Shown here piece after piece: positions 8,533 to 16,802 of a stretch of 64,000 nucleotides of DNA. The stretch lies in assembly GCA_965222535.1 (NCBI GenBank), contig OZ244957.1, positions 1,674,001-1,738,000 of the forward strand, in the 5' to 3' direction. A program made the position numbers and the translations under genes. The number at the start of each line of letters is the position of its first letter. The stretch's first letter is position 1. Source of the stretch: G965222535 sp965222535 (lineage in GTDB: Bacteria; Pseudomonadota; Gammaproteobacteria; HK1). The notes below the pieces were generated by a model, which was not told the origin of the DNA, searched no databases, and saw only the letters and a list, made by a program, of their open reading frames with translations.

Positions 8533-9036
8533 GGGCATTCCCGTTTTCGATGTCTGATGGTAACAGCGGCAATCCGAAACAAGCAACTTGAATAGCGCAT
8601 GCCGTTACCCCCCCCCCGCCGCGCCAATAAATATCCCACTCCTTCAAGGGGGGCTCCAGTGCACTTGTATCCTTGGGGGGCTTCTGTTTTGCCGTATAGC
8701 CCCCTCTGCTATTGACGTCACGGTCTGTTGTTTCATCGCATAGCTTCTCAAAGCAAAGGCGAGCGATACCCTTACTATAGCGGGCACCTCGAAAAACCTC
8801 AATGGGATGGGGGTTTGGGGAAAGGGATATGATCACATATAACGTAAGTCGTTTATTTATAACAATTAATACAATAGACAAATCCCACAGGGCACCTTGT
8901 GCAAGATGCCGCACTCTCCGTTTTTTTGAGGAACAATGCAGTGTCTGCACCACCTTGCCGGTCAGCGCAAGCGCTTTAGTGCTATGGTACCATGCCCGCG
9001 TGAGCCACCTTGCAAGCACCTCTTAGCGCACTCGTT
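8533..9036. other. Intergenic region with poly-C run and R1 copy
   Basis: About 500 bp between the divergent SDR and MFS genes. It contains a run of ten C at 8608-8617 and a long-form R1 copy at 8783-8900 whose core 8804-8826 is a four-run G-quadruplex motif. The rest, including a GCCCCCTCTGC-type stretch near 8700, shows no gene. Promoters for both flanking genes should be here, but I cannot assign them. Confidence 0.6.
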
Positions 9037-10251
9037 ATGCATCACCTGCGTAACCCGGCAACGGTATTGGTTGCTGGCTGCTTGATCTCACTGATCGGCT
9101 TCGGCGCACGCTCGAGCTTTGGCTTATACTTTGAGCCGATGACAGTCGCTCGTGGCTGGGACTTTGAGACCTTCGCGCTGGCGCTTGCCATCCAGAACCT
9201 GCTGTGGGGGCTATGCCTGCCGCTCGCCGCAGGCATCGCCGATCGCTACGGCACCCCGTATATCATCGGTGGCGGAGCACTCATCTATGCCCTAGGGATC
9301 TGGGGCATGGCCAACAGCGAGCAGGCGCTGATGCTGCACCTTACGGCGGGCCTGCTGACCGGTGTCGGAGTGGCATTCACCGCGTTTTCTCTGGCATTGT
9401 CGGCGATGTCGCGGGTGGTTGGCCGGTCGCATCGCAGCCTCGCGCTGGGCCTTGGCACCGCCTGCGGCTCGCTGGGTCAGGTGGTGTTTTCGCCGCTGTC
9501 GCAAGCCCTGATTGAGCGCCTCGGCTGGCATAGCGCGTTGCTCTATGTCGCGTTGCTGACGCTGTTGATGCTGCCGCTGGCGTTTCTGTTGCCGCGCTCA
9601 ACGGCAGTCAAAGGCGAAGCCACCTCGAATCAGAGCATCACTGGAGCGTTGTCCGAGGCATTTACGCATCGCGGCTATCTGCTGCTTTCGCTGGGGTTTT
9701 TCGTCTGTGGTTTCCATGTCGCTTTCATTGCGGTCCATTTTCCCAACTTTGTCACACACGCGGGCTTCGATTCACGGGTCGGCGCGTATGCGCTGGCGCT
9801 GATCGGGCTGTGCAACATCGTCGGATCACTCGGCTCTGGCGTGGTTGGTCAGTATTACAGTAAAAAAAACAGCTTGGCGTGGATCTACGCGCTGCGCACG
9901 CTGACCATCATGGTCTTCATGCTGGTGCCGCTTTGCACCACCTCGATCTATGTGTTTGCTGCATTGATGGGGTTTTTGTGGCTCTCCACGGTGCCGCTGA
10001 CAACCGCCATCGTGGCGCAGGTCTTCGGCGTGCGCTACATGGCGACGCTGTGTGGCTTCGTGTTCCTCAGCCACCAACTCGGTAGTTTCAGCGGCGTATG
10101 GTTAGGCGGCTACCTGTTTGAACACTACGGCTCGTATGACGGCATGTGGTGGGCCGGGATTGGCTTTGGTGCCTTCGCCGCGATGGTTCATCTGTTGATC
10201 AATGAACGTCCCCTGCCGCGCCTTTGCACCGCCGCGCAACCCGTTAGCTAG
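9037..10251 (+). CDS. MFS transporter (12 predicted membrane helices)
   Basis: A 404-residue major facilitator superfamily protein. The ATG at 9037 gives MHHLRNPATVLVAG, leading straight into the first membrane helix; an upstream TTG at 9010 would add nine residues. Features include the loop-2 motif region AAGIADRYGTPYIIGGG and symmetric halves with a central cytoplasmic loop around residues 190-215 (LLPRSTAVKGEATSN). It resembles the oxalate/formate or monocarboxylate-type MFS branch; substrate unknown. It stands alone, followed by repeat DNA. Confidence 0.88.
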   Translation: MHHLRNPATVLVAGCLISLIGFGARSSFGLYFEPMTVARGWDFETFALALAIQNLLWGLCLPLAAGIADRYGTPYIIGGGALIYALGIWGMANSEQALMLHLTAGLLTGVGVAFTAFSLALSAMSRVVGRSHRSLALGLGTACGSLGQVVFSPLSQALIERLGWHSALLYVALLTLLMLPLAFLLPRSTAVKGEATSNQSITGALSEAFTHRGYLLLSLGFFVCGFHVAFIAVHFPNFVTHAGFDSRVGAYALALIGLCNIVGSLGSGVVGQYYSKKNSLAWIYALRTLTIMVFMLVPLCTTSIYVFAALMGFLWLSTVPLTTAIVAQVFGVRYMATLCGFVFLSHQLGSFSGVWLGGYLFEHYGSYDGMWWAGIGFGAFAAMVHLLINERPLPRLCTAAQPVS

Positions 10252-10285
10252 CATGTGATGCCATGCGAGGCTTGTCTATTGTTGG

Positions 10286-10700
10286 AATGGTTATATACTC
10301 ATGTTACTTGAAGATGCTCAATGGGTGAGGGAGACTGTTTTGTGCACCTCGTTGAGTCGCGCTGCGTTTGACGCTCTGGAAAGGGCGTCGGGCAGTGCTC
10401 TGGAATCTGAAGCGTTATTAAATCCTGAAAACCAAGCGGCGCTTAGCTTTCAGGAGAATAAGGAGGGTAAAGCGGTTTATATTGGGGAAAGGGGGGACTA
10501 TTGGATCGACTGTAATCAGTCCACGAAACGCCCCCTTCTCCCCAACCCCCTATCCCCTTTCCTTGTATGACCGGCTCTTCTGAATTTTCGCCTACAAATT
10601 GGGCTTCGATAAACGCTCTGGAAAAGGGCTTCGGGCGAGGCTGTGGGATGAGAGCATGACAATACCCCCTTCCTGCATCTTCAAGTAACACCGGTATAAA
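10286..10700. repeat. Composite repeat block bounded by inverted repeats
   Basis: The left boundary reads TGTTACTTGAAGATGC and the right boundary is its reverse complement GCATCTTCAAGTAACA, in a gene-free gap of 540 bp. Inside are two related GCTCTGGAA(A)GGGC strings and a C-rich partial R1 core (10530-10560). Related starts (CATGCTACTTGGAGATACAGG) recur at 16980 and 21770. A 89-codon frame at 10301-10570 lies wholly inside the block and is not credible as a gene. The arrangement resembles a non-autonomous mobile unit, but no transposase is present. Confidence 0.55.
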
Positions 10701-10789
10701 TCAATAGCTTACGTTACAGGTAATCATATCCCTTCCCCAAAACCATCATCCGATTTTAGGGTTCTTTGGGGGTTCCAAGGAGGGAATAT

Positions 10790-11230
10790 ATGCAATATCT
10801 GCACACCATGGTGCGGGTCAGCGACTTAGATGCATCGCTGGCGTTTTATTGCGATCTGCTGGGACTGGTCGAGATCAACCGCCATGAGTCAGAGCAGGGG
10901 CGGTTCACGCTGGTGTTTCTCGCTGCCCCCGATGATCTTGATCTGGCAAAGGCACGGCATGCGCCGTTGCTCGAGTTGACGTGGAACTGGGATAAGGAGG
11001 ACTACCCGGGAGGGCGCAACTTTGGTCATCTCGCTTATCGGGTGGATGACATCTATGCGCTGTGCCAGCGTCTGCTGGACGCCGGCGTTACCATAAACCG
11101 GCCACCACGGGATGGGCACATGGCGTTTGTGCGCTCGCCGGATGGCATTTCGATTGAGCTGCTGCAACGCGGCGCAGCACGGCCCGCCGCTGAACCTTGG
11201 GCTGAGATGCCAAACAGCGGCACTTGGTGA
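10790..11230 (+). CDS. gloA: Lactoylglutathione lyase (glyoxalase I)
   Basis: A 146-residue VOC-superfamily protein with the glyoxalase I pattern: MQYLHTMVRVSDLDASLAFYCDLLG, ELTWNWDKEDYPGG, GHLAYRVDD and SPDGISIELLQ, giving the expected His/Glu metal ligands. It converts the hemithioacetal of methylglyoxal and glutathione to S-lactoylglutathione. The start at 10790 is fixed by a strong AAGGAGGG 4-6 nt upstream; an earlier in-frame codon at 10766 falls in repeat DNA. It runs about 10 residues past the usual end (AARPAAEPWAEMPNSGTW), a common length variation. Confidence 0.93.
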   Translation: MQYLHTMVRVSDLDASLAFYCDLLGLVEINRHESEQGRFTLVFLAAPDDLDLAKARHAPLLELTWNWDKEDYPGGRNFGHLAYRVDDIYALCQRLLDAGVTINRPPRDGHMAFVRSPDGISIELLQRGAARPAAEPWAEMPNSGTW

Positions 11231-11323
11231 GACGCGCTTTGGCTGCACTGTCGGGGTAAGAAGCTGGGGTGGGTGGCAAACGCCTGAACCCTGCCCTCTG
11301 CCCCCAATAGACAAGTCACGTAA

Positions 11324-11364
11324 GGGTGCCTCGAAGAATCCACAAGCGGGTTTTCAAGGTGCCC
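11324..11364. repeat. R3 hairpin copy 2
   Basis: GGGTGCCTCGAAGAATCC paired with GGGTTTTCAAGGTGCCC around ACAAGC. Outer arms differ from the copy at 6816 yet still pair, with a few mismatches. Confidence 0.6.
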
Positions 11365-11386
11365 AACCGTCTTTCCTACAAAGCCT

Positions 11387-11419
11387 CCCCAACAGCTACG
11401 CTGTGCTTGGTTGTTGGGG
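11387..11419. repeat. R2 hairpin copy 1
   Basis: Outer arms CCCCAACA and TTGTTGGGG pair; the flanks CTACAAAGCCT and GATTAAAATGTTAAAG are the conserved R2 context. The inner part (GCTACGCTGTGCTTGG) is more diverged than in the copies at 22004, 32722 and 40185. Confidence 0.6.
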
Positions 11420-11596
11420 ATTAAAATGTTAAAGATTCCAGAGACACTGCGTTTGAAGCTCTGGTAATGCTGCGGGAGCGAGAGCATAATCAGAGTGCTA
11501 AACACCACCGCGACTTATACGGCAGGCGACCTCCATCCTTGCCCACGCACCGCGTGGAAACTAATTTAACAAGCATCTGAAGGATTACAAGTTTAT

Positions 11597-12454
11597 ATGG
11601 TCGATAACACCACGGCCTTTATTGGCCTCGCGGCGCTTGGCCTGTGCGTCGGTAGCTTCCTGAACGTCCTCATTCATCGGCTGCCGGCGATCCTTTCGCG
11701 CCAGTACGCCGTCGATCTGGCGCTTAGTCTTGGCGATAGCGATGCAGTGTCGTATTACTATCACCCACAACGGCTCGGCTTATGCCGCCCGCGCTCGCAT
11801 TGCCCGAACTGTCTTGCGCCGTTGCGGCCTGCGCATCTGCTACCTCTCTTTAGCTACCTCTGGCTGCGCGGGCGCTGCTGCACCTGCCATCAGCGCATCC
11901 CACTGCGCTATCCGCTGGTCGAACTGTTGAGCAGCGCGAATGCGGTCATCGCGGTGTGCTACTTCGGCTTTGAGTTTATGGCCATTGCGGCGATGGTGTT
12001 CGGCTGGTTTATGATCACCATTGGGGGCATCGATCAGCGCACGCAACTGTTGCCCAGCGAGCTCACGCTGCCGTTGTTTGGCTTGGGGTTGTTGTTGAAT
12101 CTGAACGCCACCTTTGCGCCGCTTCCCAGCGCTGTGATGGGTGGTTTGCTCGGCTATGGTGTGCTGTGGGCGGTGAATTGGTTGTATATGCGCTTGAGCC
12201 GGCGCACCGGTATTGGTTATGGCGATTTCTCCTTTCTCGCCGCTATCGGCACGTGGCTGGGGTGGCAGCAATTGCTGCTGGTGCTGTTGCTGGCATCCAT
12301 CATGGGGGCTGTCGTCGGCACCTTGCTGATGCTGCGCTATCAGCGTCACCTTGCTGATCCGATCGCCTTCGGCCCCTATTTGGCACTGGCCGCTTTTGCG
12401 ATGCTGTACGGTGACTTGTGGCTACTGCCGCGGTTGTCCCAGTTGCCGTTGTAG
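11597..12454 (+). CDS. pilD: Type IV prepilin peptidase / methyltransferase PilD
   Basis: Inner-membrane aspartyl protease that cleaves and N-methylates type IV pilins and pseudopilins. 285 residues. N-terminal GLCVGSFLNVLIHRLP is typical. The zinc-binding cysteines are at 69/72 (CPNC) and 94-97 (CCTC). Catalytic aspartates are D146 (GGIDQRTQLLP) and D210 (GIGYGDFSFLAAIG). In most relatives the second motif reads GxGD-x-K; here the Lys is replaced by Ser. Multiple membrane helices follow the standard layout. No pilB/pilC upstream as would be usual; repeat DNA lies there instead. The stop codon overlaps the coaE start region (TAGTG). Confidence 0.93.
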   Translation: MVDNTTAFIGLAALGLCVGSFLNVLIHRLPAILSRQYAVDLALSLGDSDAVSYYYHPQRLGLCRPRSHCPNCLAPLRPAHLLPLFSYLWLRGRCCTCHQRIPLRYPLVELLSSANAVIAVCYFGFEFMAIAAMVFGWFMITIGGIDQRTQLLPSELTLPLFGLGLLLNLNATFAPLPSAVMGGLLGYGVLWAVNWLYMRLSRRTGIGYGDFSFLAAIGTWLGWQQLLLVLLLASIMGAVVGTLLMLRYQRHLADPIAFGPYLALAAFAMLYGDLWLLPRLSQLPL

Positions 12455-13104
12455 TGGGTGCTGGTCGTTCAGCGTGCGAGCGTAGGGCTGTTCCATCCTT
12501 GGTCGTTGGCCTGACGGGCGGTATCGCGAGCGGCAAGACGAGCGTTTCTGATCATTTCCGCCAACTGGGAGCAAGCGTGATCGACACCGATGTCATCGCA
12601 CGGCAACTGGTCGCCCGCGGGCAGCCGCTGCTGTTACAGCTTGTGCGCCGCTTTGGCGACTGGCTGCTTGACGCTGACGGCGCACTTGACCGCCCCGCCC
12701 TGCGCCAACGGGTGTTCCAGCATGCCCCTGATCGGCTGGTTCTGGAAGGCATCATGCATCCGGCGATTCGTACGCGCAGCTTGGAGTTGCTGCGCCATGC
12801 CGCCCCGCCCTATGTGATTCTCGTGGTACCGCTGCTACTGGAAAGCAAAACCCCGTATCCGATCGATCGCGTGCTGGTGGTGGACCTCCCGGTGGAGACC
12901 CAGGTAGCGCGCGCAAAGCAGCGGGATGGGGGCAGCGAACACACCATCCGCGCCATCGTCAATACGCAGATCGACAGACGCAACCGCCTTGAACGTGCGG
13001 ATGAGGTGATCGACAACAACGGTGCTGCAGAGGCGCTTCGCGCTAAAGTACAGGTGCTGCACCAACACTACCTGCGGCTGGCGAAGCAAGGGGGCAAGCA
13101 CTGA
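12454..13104 (+). CDS. coaE: Dephospho-CoA kinase
   Basis: Last enzyme of CoA biosynthesis, phosphorylating the 3'-OH of dephospho-CoA. P-loop GLTGGIASGKTSV, then DTDVIARQLV, and VPLLLESKTPY with VDLPVETQVARAKQRDG in the CoA/lid region; all as in CoaE. Start is uncertain: GTG 12454 overlaps the pilD stop and gives 216 residues; TTG 12499 would give MVVGLTGG and about 201 residues, closer to the family norm. The pilD-coaE pair is a conserved order in Burkholderiales. No zapD follows, as it commonly does. Confidence 0.92.
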   Translation: MGAGRSACERRAVPSLVVGLTGGIASGKTSVSDHFRQLGASVIDTDVIARQLVARGQPLLLQLVRRFGDWLLDADGALDRPALRQRVFQHAPDRLVLEGIMHPAIRTRSLELLRHAAPPYVILVVPLLLESKTPYPIDRVLVVDLPVETQVARAKQRDGGSEHTIRAIVNTQIDRRNRLERADEVIDNNGAAEALRAKVQVLHQHYLRLAKQGGKH

Positions 13105-13143
13105 TGGCGGCTGTGGTTGCGCCTTATCCACCGAGTCCTTGCG

Positions 13144-14316
13144 TTATGTGCCGGATGGGGCGGCTGCGCGATCCTGCAGCGCGGCGATTGCGGGCAACGG
13201 CTTGCCCTCCAGACACGACAGAAATGCGCCACCGCCAGTAGAGATGTAATCGATCCGATCGGCGACGCCAAAATGCTCAATAGCCGCCAGAGTATCGCCG
13301 CCGCCACTGACTGAGAATCCTTTGCTATCAGCGATAGCAAAGGCGATCGCGGCGCTGCCAGCGGCAAACGCCGGCAGCTCAAAGACGCTCGGCGGCCCGC
13401 TCCAGATAAGCGTGCCGGCGGCGGCGATACTTTTGCAGTAAGCGGCCACCGTATGGTGTCCCACATCCATAATTTTATCACCCGCTTCGATTGCGCTGAC
13501 TGCGCGTCGATGCACATTGCCGGCGTTCGCGACGACAACGTCGCTTGGCCATTCAACGCGGCAGCCGTGTGCCGCCGCCGCTTGCAAAATGGCCTGTGCT
13601 TGCGCGATACAGCCCGGGTCATACAGTGATTGACCGATAGAGTGACCACTGGCAGCGAGGAAGGTGTTGGCAATCCCACCGCCGAGGAGCAGGTGATCGA
13701 GGTTGCGGCTCAGTGATCGTAGCGCGCCCAGTTTGCTCGATACTTTGGCACCGCCGACCACCGCTACCAATGGACGCACGCTGGTTTTCCATATTCTCTC
13801 AAGGGTTTGCAGCTCCGCCAGCAGCAACGGCCCGGCGCAGGCGATGGGCGCGTATTGCGCAACGCCGTAAGTGGATGCGTGCGCTCGGTGGGCACTGCTG
13901 AACGCCTCCATAACGAACACATCGCTCAGCGCCGCCATGCGCTGGGAGAGTGTTTTATCGTTGGTTTTCTCACCGTCATGGTAGCGCACGTTCTCGGCCA
14001 ACGCGATTTCTCCATCAGCAAGATCAACGCCGCTCAGCCAGTCGCTGACAAAGCGCACTGGGCGTTGCAGCAATCCTTCCAAGTGACGTCCGACCGGACC
14101 TAAAGACGCGGTTACCATTTTCCCGTTGCCATCGTGGTGCTCCAGATGCGACATCAGCAGCACCTTGGCGTTTGCATTAACGAGCGCCTGTATCGTGGGT
14201 AGCGCCGCCTGAATGCGGGTATCGCTGACGATCGTTCCATCCACCATCGGTACGTTCAGGTCTAAGCGCACTAATACCCGTTTACCAGCGAGGTCAATAT
14301 CAGCGATTGAGCACAT
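13144..14316 (-). CDS. pgk: Phosphoglycerate kinase, divergent
   Basis: Glycolytic kinase (1,3-bisphosphoglycerate + ADP to 3-phosphoglycerate + ATP), about 390 residues from ATG 14316 (MCSIADIDLAGKRVLVRLDLNVP). An upstream in-frame start at 14412 would add an unrelated leader. Most family landmarks are present: AENVRYHDGEKTND, AHRAHAST, VGGAKVSSK, LLLGGGIANTF and the C-terminal GGGDTLAAIEHFGVADRIDYISTGGGAFL in pieces. However, the substrate loop normally reading SHLGRP is SHLEHHDG here, losing the conserved Arg, and the nucleotide-side NGPMGVFE is SGPPSVFE. It is either a divergent paralogue or an enzyme under relaxed selection. Usual neighbours gap/pyk are not seen. Confidence 0.87.
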   Translation of the reverse strand: MCSIADIDLAGKRVLVRLDLNVPMVDGTIVSDTRIQAALPTIQALVNANAKVLLMSHLEHHDGNGKMVTASLGPVGRHLEGLLQRPVRFVSDWLSGVDLADGEIALAENVRYHDGEKTNDKTLSQRMAALSDVFVMEAFSSAHRAHASTYGVAQYAPIACAGPLLLAELQTLERIWKTSVRPLVAVVGGAKVSSKLGALRSLSRNLDHLLLGGGIANTFLAASGHSIGQSLYDPGCIAQAQAILQAAAAHGCRVEWPSDVVVANAGNVHRRAVSAIEAGDKIMDVGHHTVAAYCKSIAAAGTLIWSGPPSVFELPAFAAGSAAIAFAIADSKGFSVSGGGDTLAAIEHFGVADRIDYISTGGGAFLSCLEGKPLPAIAALQDRAAAPSGT

Positions 14317-14822
14317 GTTTCTTGCGGGGGATAAAAAGCAAGCACTTAGCGATCCCTCTGGTGTTTTGGCAGGGTGTTTATCTCTGTGTGGGTTTTTATG
14401 CTGAATGCGCATTGCTGGTGGTGCAACCTTTGTGAATGGAACCCGACCGCGATGCGGTCATGATCGGTAAAACGACGGTGTTGCGTCTGACCTTTATTAA
14501 CGGGGATCGTCGAAAGACCCTAAATGGGGTGGGGGGTGAGGGAAGGGTTGCTAGGCCCCATTTCGTAAGCCCTTCACCAGATATGGATAACACACCCTTC
14601 CCACAATATAACACCCTACGGATAAGAGTCTGCTGGATCACGACAGCACGCCCAATCACGGCAAGTGCCGCTGGCGCACTGACCAATTATCCAGCTGATG
14701 AGTATGCAAAACGGGGCGTGATCGGTTTTGCCGCACGTGCTCCCGTGCGCGTACGCTGCGCCGCCTGATCGACAGGAGGAATGCCAACGCTGGGAGTCGA
14801 ACGCCCAATGCCAGCGGTTATT
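14317..14822. other. Gene-free stretch with R1 copy
   Basis: Contains an R1 copy at 14507-14552 with a four-run G-quadruplex motif at 14526-14547, followed by the CATTTCGTAAGCCC string that also follows other R1 copies. From about 14630 to 14800 the DNA is GC-rich and not repetitive, possibly gene debris, but no family is recognisable. Confidence 0.5.
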
Positions 14823-15242
14823 TCAGGCCGCTCCGGCGCAGCCGCCGCAGGTGCCTTTGCCGCCAGTAGTCTGGAATACATTATTGAAGACAAACGTAGC
14901 ACCGGTTTCATTGTTGATGAAATCGATCTCCACGCCTTTAATATAGCTGTGTGCGATCGCATCCACATAGATGCGGTAGCCATCGCCTTTCAGCGTTTTA
15001 TCATACTCAGTGCATTGATCGGTGAAGGTCATGCTGTAAGTCATGCCGGAACACCCGCCACCGGCGACGAAGATGCGAACTGCCTCGATCCTCTCGTCAT
15101 CCACTTCAGCCAGTAATTTCGCTAGCTGCGCCGCCGCCACCTCAGTGATGGCAATATCGGTGTCATCGAGTACGGCACGAAACGGCAGCGGTTGCATGCG
15201 TGTTGCCTCCGCCGTGCTGGCAACTAAGGTCTGATGCTGCAT
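14823..15242 (-). CDS. erpA: Iron-sulfur cluster insertion protein ErpA/IscA-like (A-type carrier)
   Basis: A-type [Fe-S] carrier that hands clusters to apo-enzymes. 139 residues with the three ligating cysteines C64 (VAGGGCSGMTYSM), C132 and C135 (GTCGGC). The C-terminal pair reads CGGC rather than the CGC of E. coli ErpA. Core strings YIKGVEIDFINNETGATFVFNN in part match the family. A GGAG 9 nt upstream supports the start at 15242; that GGAG lies within the last codons of the upstream rubredoxin gene, only 2 nt away, so the two are one operon. Confidence 0.88.
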   Translation of the reverse strand: MQHQTLVASTAEATRMQPLPFRAVLDDTDIAITEVAAAQLAKLLAEVDDERIEAVRIFVAGGGCSGMTYSMTFTDQCTEYDKTLKGDGYRIYVDAIAHSYIKGVEIDFINNETGATFVFNNVFQTTGGKGTCGGCAGAA

Positions 15243-15244
15243 TG

Positions 15245-15409
15245 TCAGGTCTCCACCATTTCGAAATCATCCTTGTTCGCCCCACAATCAGGGCAGTACC
15301 AGTTGGGGGGGATATCCTCCCACCGGGTCCCGGGTGCGATTCCCTCTTCAGGCAAACCGTCCCTCTCGTTATAGACAAATCCACAAATGACACACATATA
15401 CGACTTCAT
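15245..15409 (-). CDS. rubA: Rubredoxin
   Basis: A 54-residue electron carrier, easily missed because of its size. ATG at 15409 with AAGGAG 7 nt upstream. The protein begins MKSYMCVICGFVYNERDG, continues EEGIAPGTRWEDIP and ends with YCPDCGANKDDFEMVET. The two Cys pairs (C6-x2-C9 and C39-x2-C42) bind the single iron of rubredoxin. It is followed 2 nt later by erpA, an Fe-S carrier, suggesting a shared iron/electron-transfer operon. No rubredoxin reductase or alkane hydroxylase gene is in the window. Confidence 0.95.
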   Translation of the reverse strand: MKSYMCVICGFVYNERDGLPEEGIAPGTRWEDIPPNWYCPDCGANKDDFEMVET

Positions 15410-15895
15410 GCACTTCTCCTTTGGTCCAGTAACGCTGATCTATCTGAGACCAGCCCCTGTAACTTGCGGTCAGTGAAAAATCACGCAGCACGCCACTCAA
15501 CGCCATCAAAGGCTACCACATGACAACAGGCATTTGCCCATTTTTTTATCGGAGTGACAAGCATAATCCTAGTTGGGCGGGAAAACATGTCGCCGATGTA
15601 AGAAGGTGGTTCCGTGGCCACCGAGCTTGGTTATCGCTCCTCCAACTGGCTGCTTGCAGAGTAGATGCTTGTGCAGCGAAAGCGCCCACCCAATATGGGG
15701 GCGCACGCCACCGATTGGCAGCGCTGATGATGCTGTGAGCGTTGCGCCGGGCGCTGGCGCAGTGTATTTAGCAGAGCCTCGGGATGTGCTCAGGCGGGGC
15801 GGCACCAGAGGCTTTTGTTGGGCGATTGCGTCTCTTCCTCTTCCTCTTCCTCTTCCCCTCTCCACTGCCTCTGCCGCACGCCAGCAGTGGAGACG
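15410..15895. other. Gene-free stretch, possible gene debris
   Basis: About 490 bp without a convincing gene. A (CTTCCT)n-like microsatellite lies near 15833-15858. Between 15570 and 15700 the minus strand reads AITKLGGHGTTFLHRR, faintly reminiscent of PLP-dependent sulfhydrylases, but too short and frameshifted to name. No R1/R2/R3 copy seen. Confidence 0.45.
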
Positions 15896-16802
15896 TTAAA
15901 CAGAGCGCCTACTGGTGGGGTGGATAACCGGGTGTGGGGAGGTCAGAAGATAGCGCTGGAATTGCTCGCAATAGCCAGCGAATCGGTAATTAGCGTTAGT
16001 CGCCAAAATTTCATCAGATGTTTGCCGCCAGCGCTTTGGAAGTTGGTACCAAGGCAATGCCAGGTAACGATGGTGTACCTCGTGCAGGTTGTTATACAGA
16101 AACAGCAGCGACATTAGCCGATTGGATTCGACGATAGCAGTGCGGCGTCCCAGTATGGTGCTTGGTTGATGCTCGGCGAATGAACGCAGCAGAGTCAACG
16201 ATATTCCTGGATAAATATAGAGCAACACATATTCGGTGATCGGTATGTTACATACTGGCACCACCCATACCACTACCGGGATGCAGCATAGCAGATGCAG
16301 TAGCCAATTGCGGTGCGCATTGCGGTGCGGCGCATGCCACAGATCAGACACGGCTTGTCTGAAATTGATCGTGACAGCTATTAGCGGGCCGATAGTAAGA
16401 CGCCCCAGCAAGGTCATGTTGGCGCGCCATAGCATACGCTGCCAATGCGGCAGCACTTGCCAATCGCTGTCGGTTATGTAGTACGACTCTGGGTCGGTGG
16501 TTGGCTCAGTCAGGTAGTCCACCTGATGGTGGATGCGATGGCTCCTGCGGTACTCACGAAACGGCAACCACAACCACAGGCTGGGCGCTATCAAGGCTTC
16601 ATTGACGCCACGCCACGGAGTCGGGTGCTCGTGGATGACTTCGTGTTGCAAAGAACCATGCCACGCCAGCCAATAGCCGCCCAGGGGCATGATCAGCCAT
16701 CAAGGCAACAACTCATGGAACCAAGTCAATAAGACAAACCCACCGTAGAATCAGCACGGCCACCGCCAGCGTCGGCCATTCAACAGCGTTCAGCCGCTGC
16801 AT
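15896..16802 (-). pseudogene. Fatty acid desaturase, broken by a frameshift and an in-frame TGA
   Basis: Membrane di-iron desaturase. The three histidine boxes are intact: HEVIHEH, HRIHH and HEVHH. The longest uninterrupted frame starts at ATG 16690 (MPLGGYWLAWHGS), but family-like coding clearly extends further upstream. From ATG 16802, MQRLNAVEWPTLAVAVLI reads in one frame. After a one-base shift near 16748 the next frame reads YGGFVLLTWFHELLP, then TGA (16700-16702, where a Trp codon is expected), then WLIMPLGG. Two disruptions in the first 40 codons make full-length synthesis impossible without recoding. A protein initiated at 16690 would lack the first membrane helix. Either a recent pseudogene or an N-terminally shortened desaturase. 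Confidence 0.8.

Larger units (their letters stand above)
11231..11596. other. Gene-free stretch with R3 and R2 hairpins
   Basis: Between gloA and pilD. It holds an R3 hairpin (11324-11364), an R2 3' segment with its hairpin (11387-11419) and the R2 tail TTAAAGATTCCAGAG, then a segment ending AGCATCTGAAGGATTACAAG. That last string recurs near 17118 and here supplies the GAAGGA that may serve as the pilD ribosome binding site. Confidence 0.6.

Noticed and set aside
10301..10570. 89-codon frame after the MFS gene
   Set aside because: Entirely within repeat sequence; its ends coincide with inverted repeat and R1 motifs.
15573..15700. Minus-strand GAITKLGGHGTT resembling a PLP sulfhydrylase (MetY-like) motif
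   Set aside because: The match is limited to about 8 residues, with no supporting sequence on either side even allowing frameshifts.
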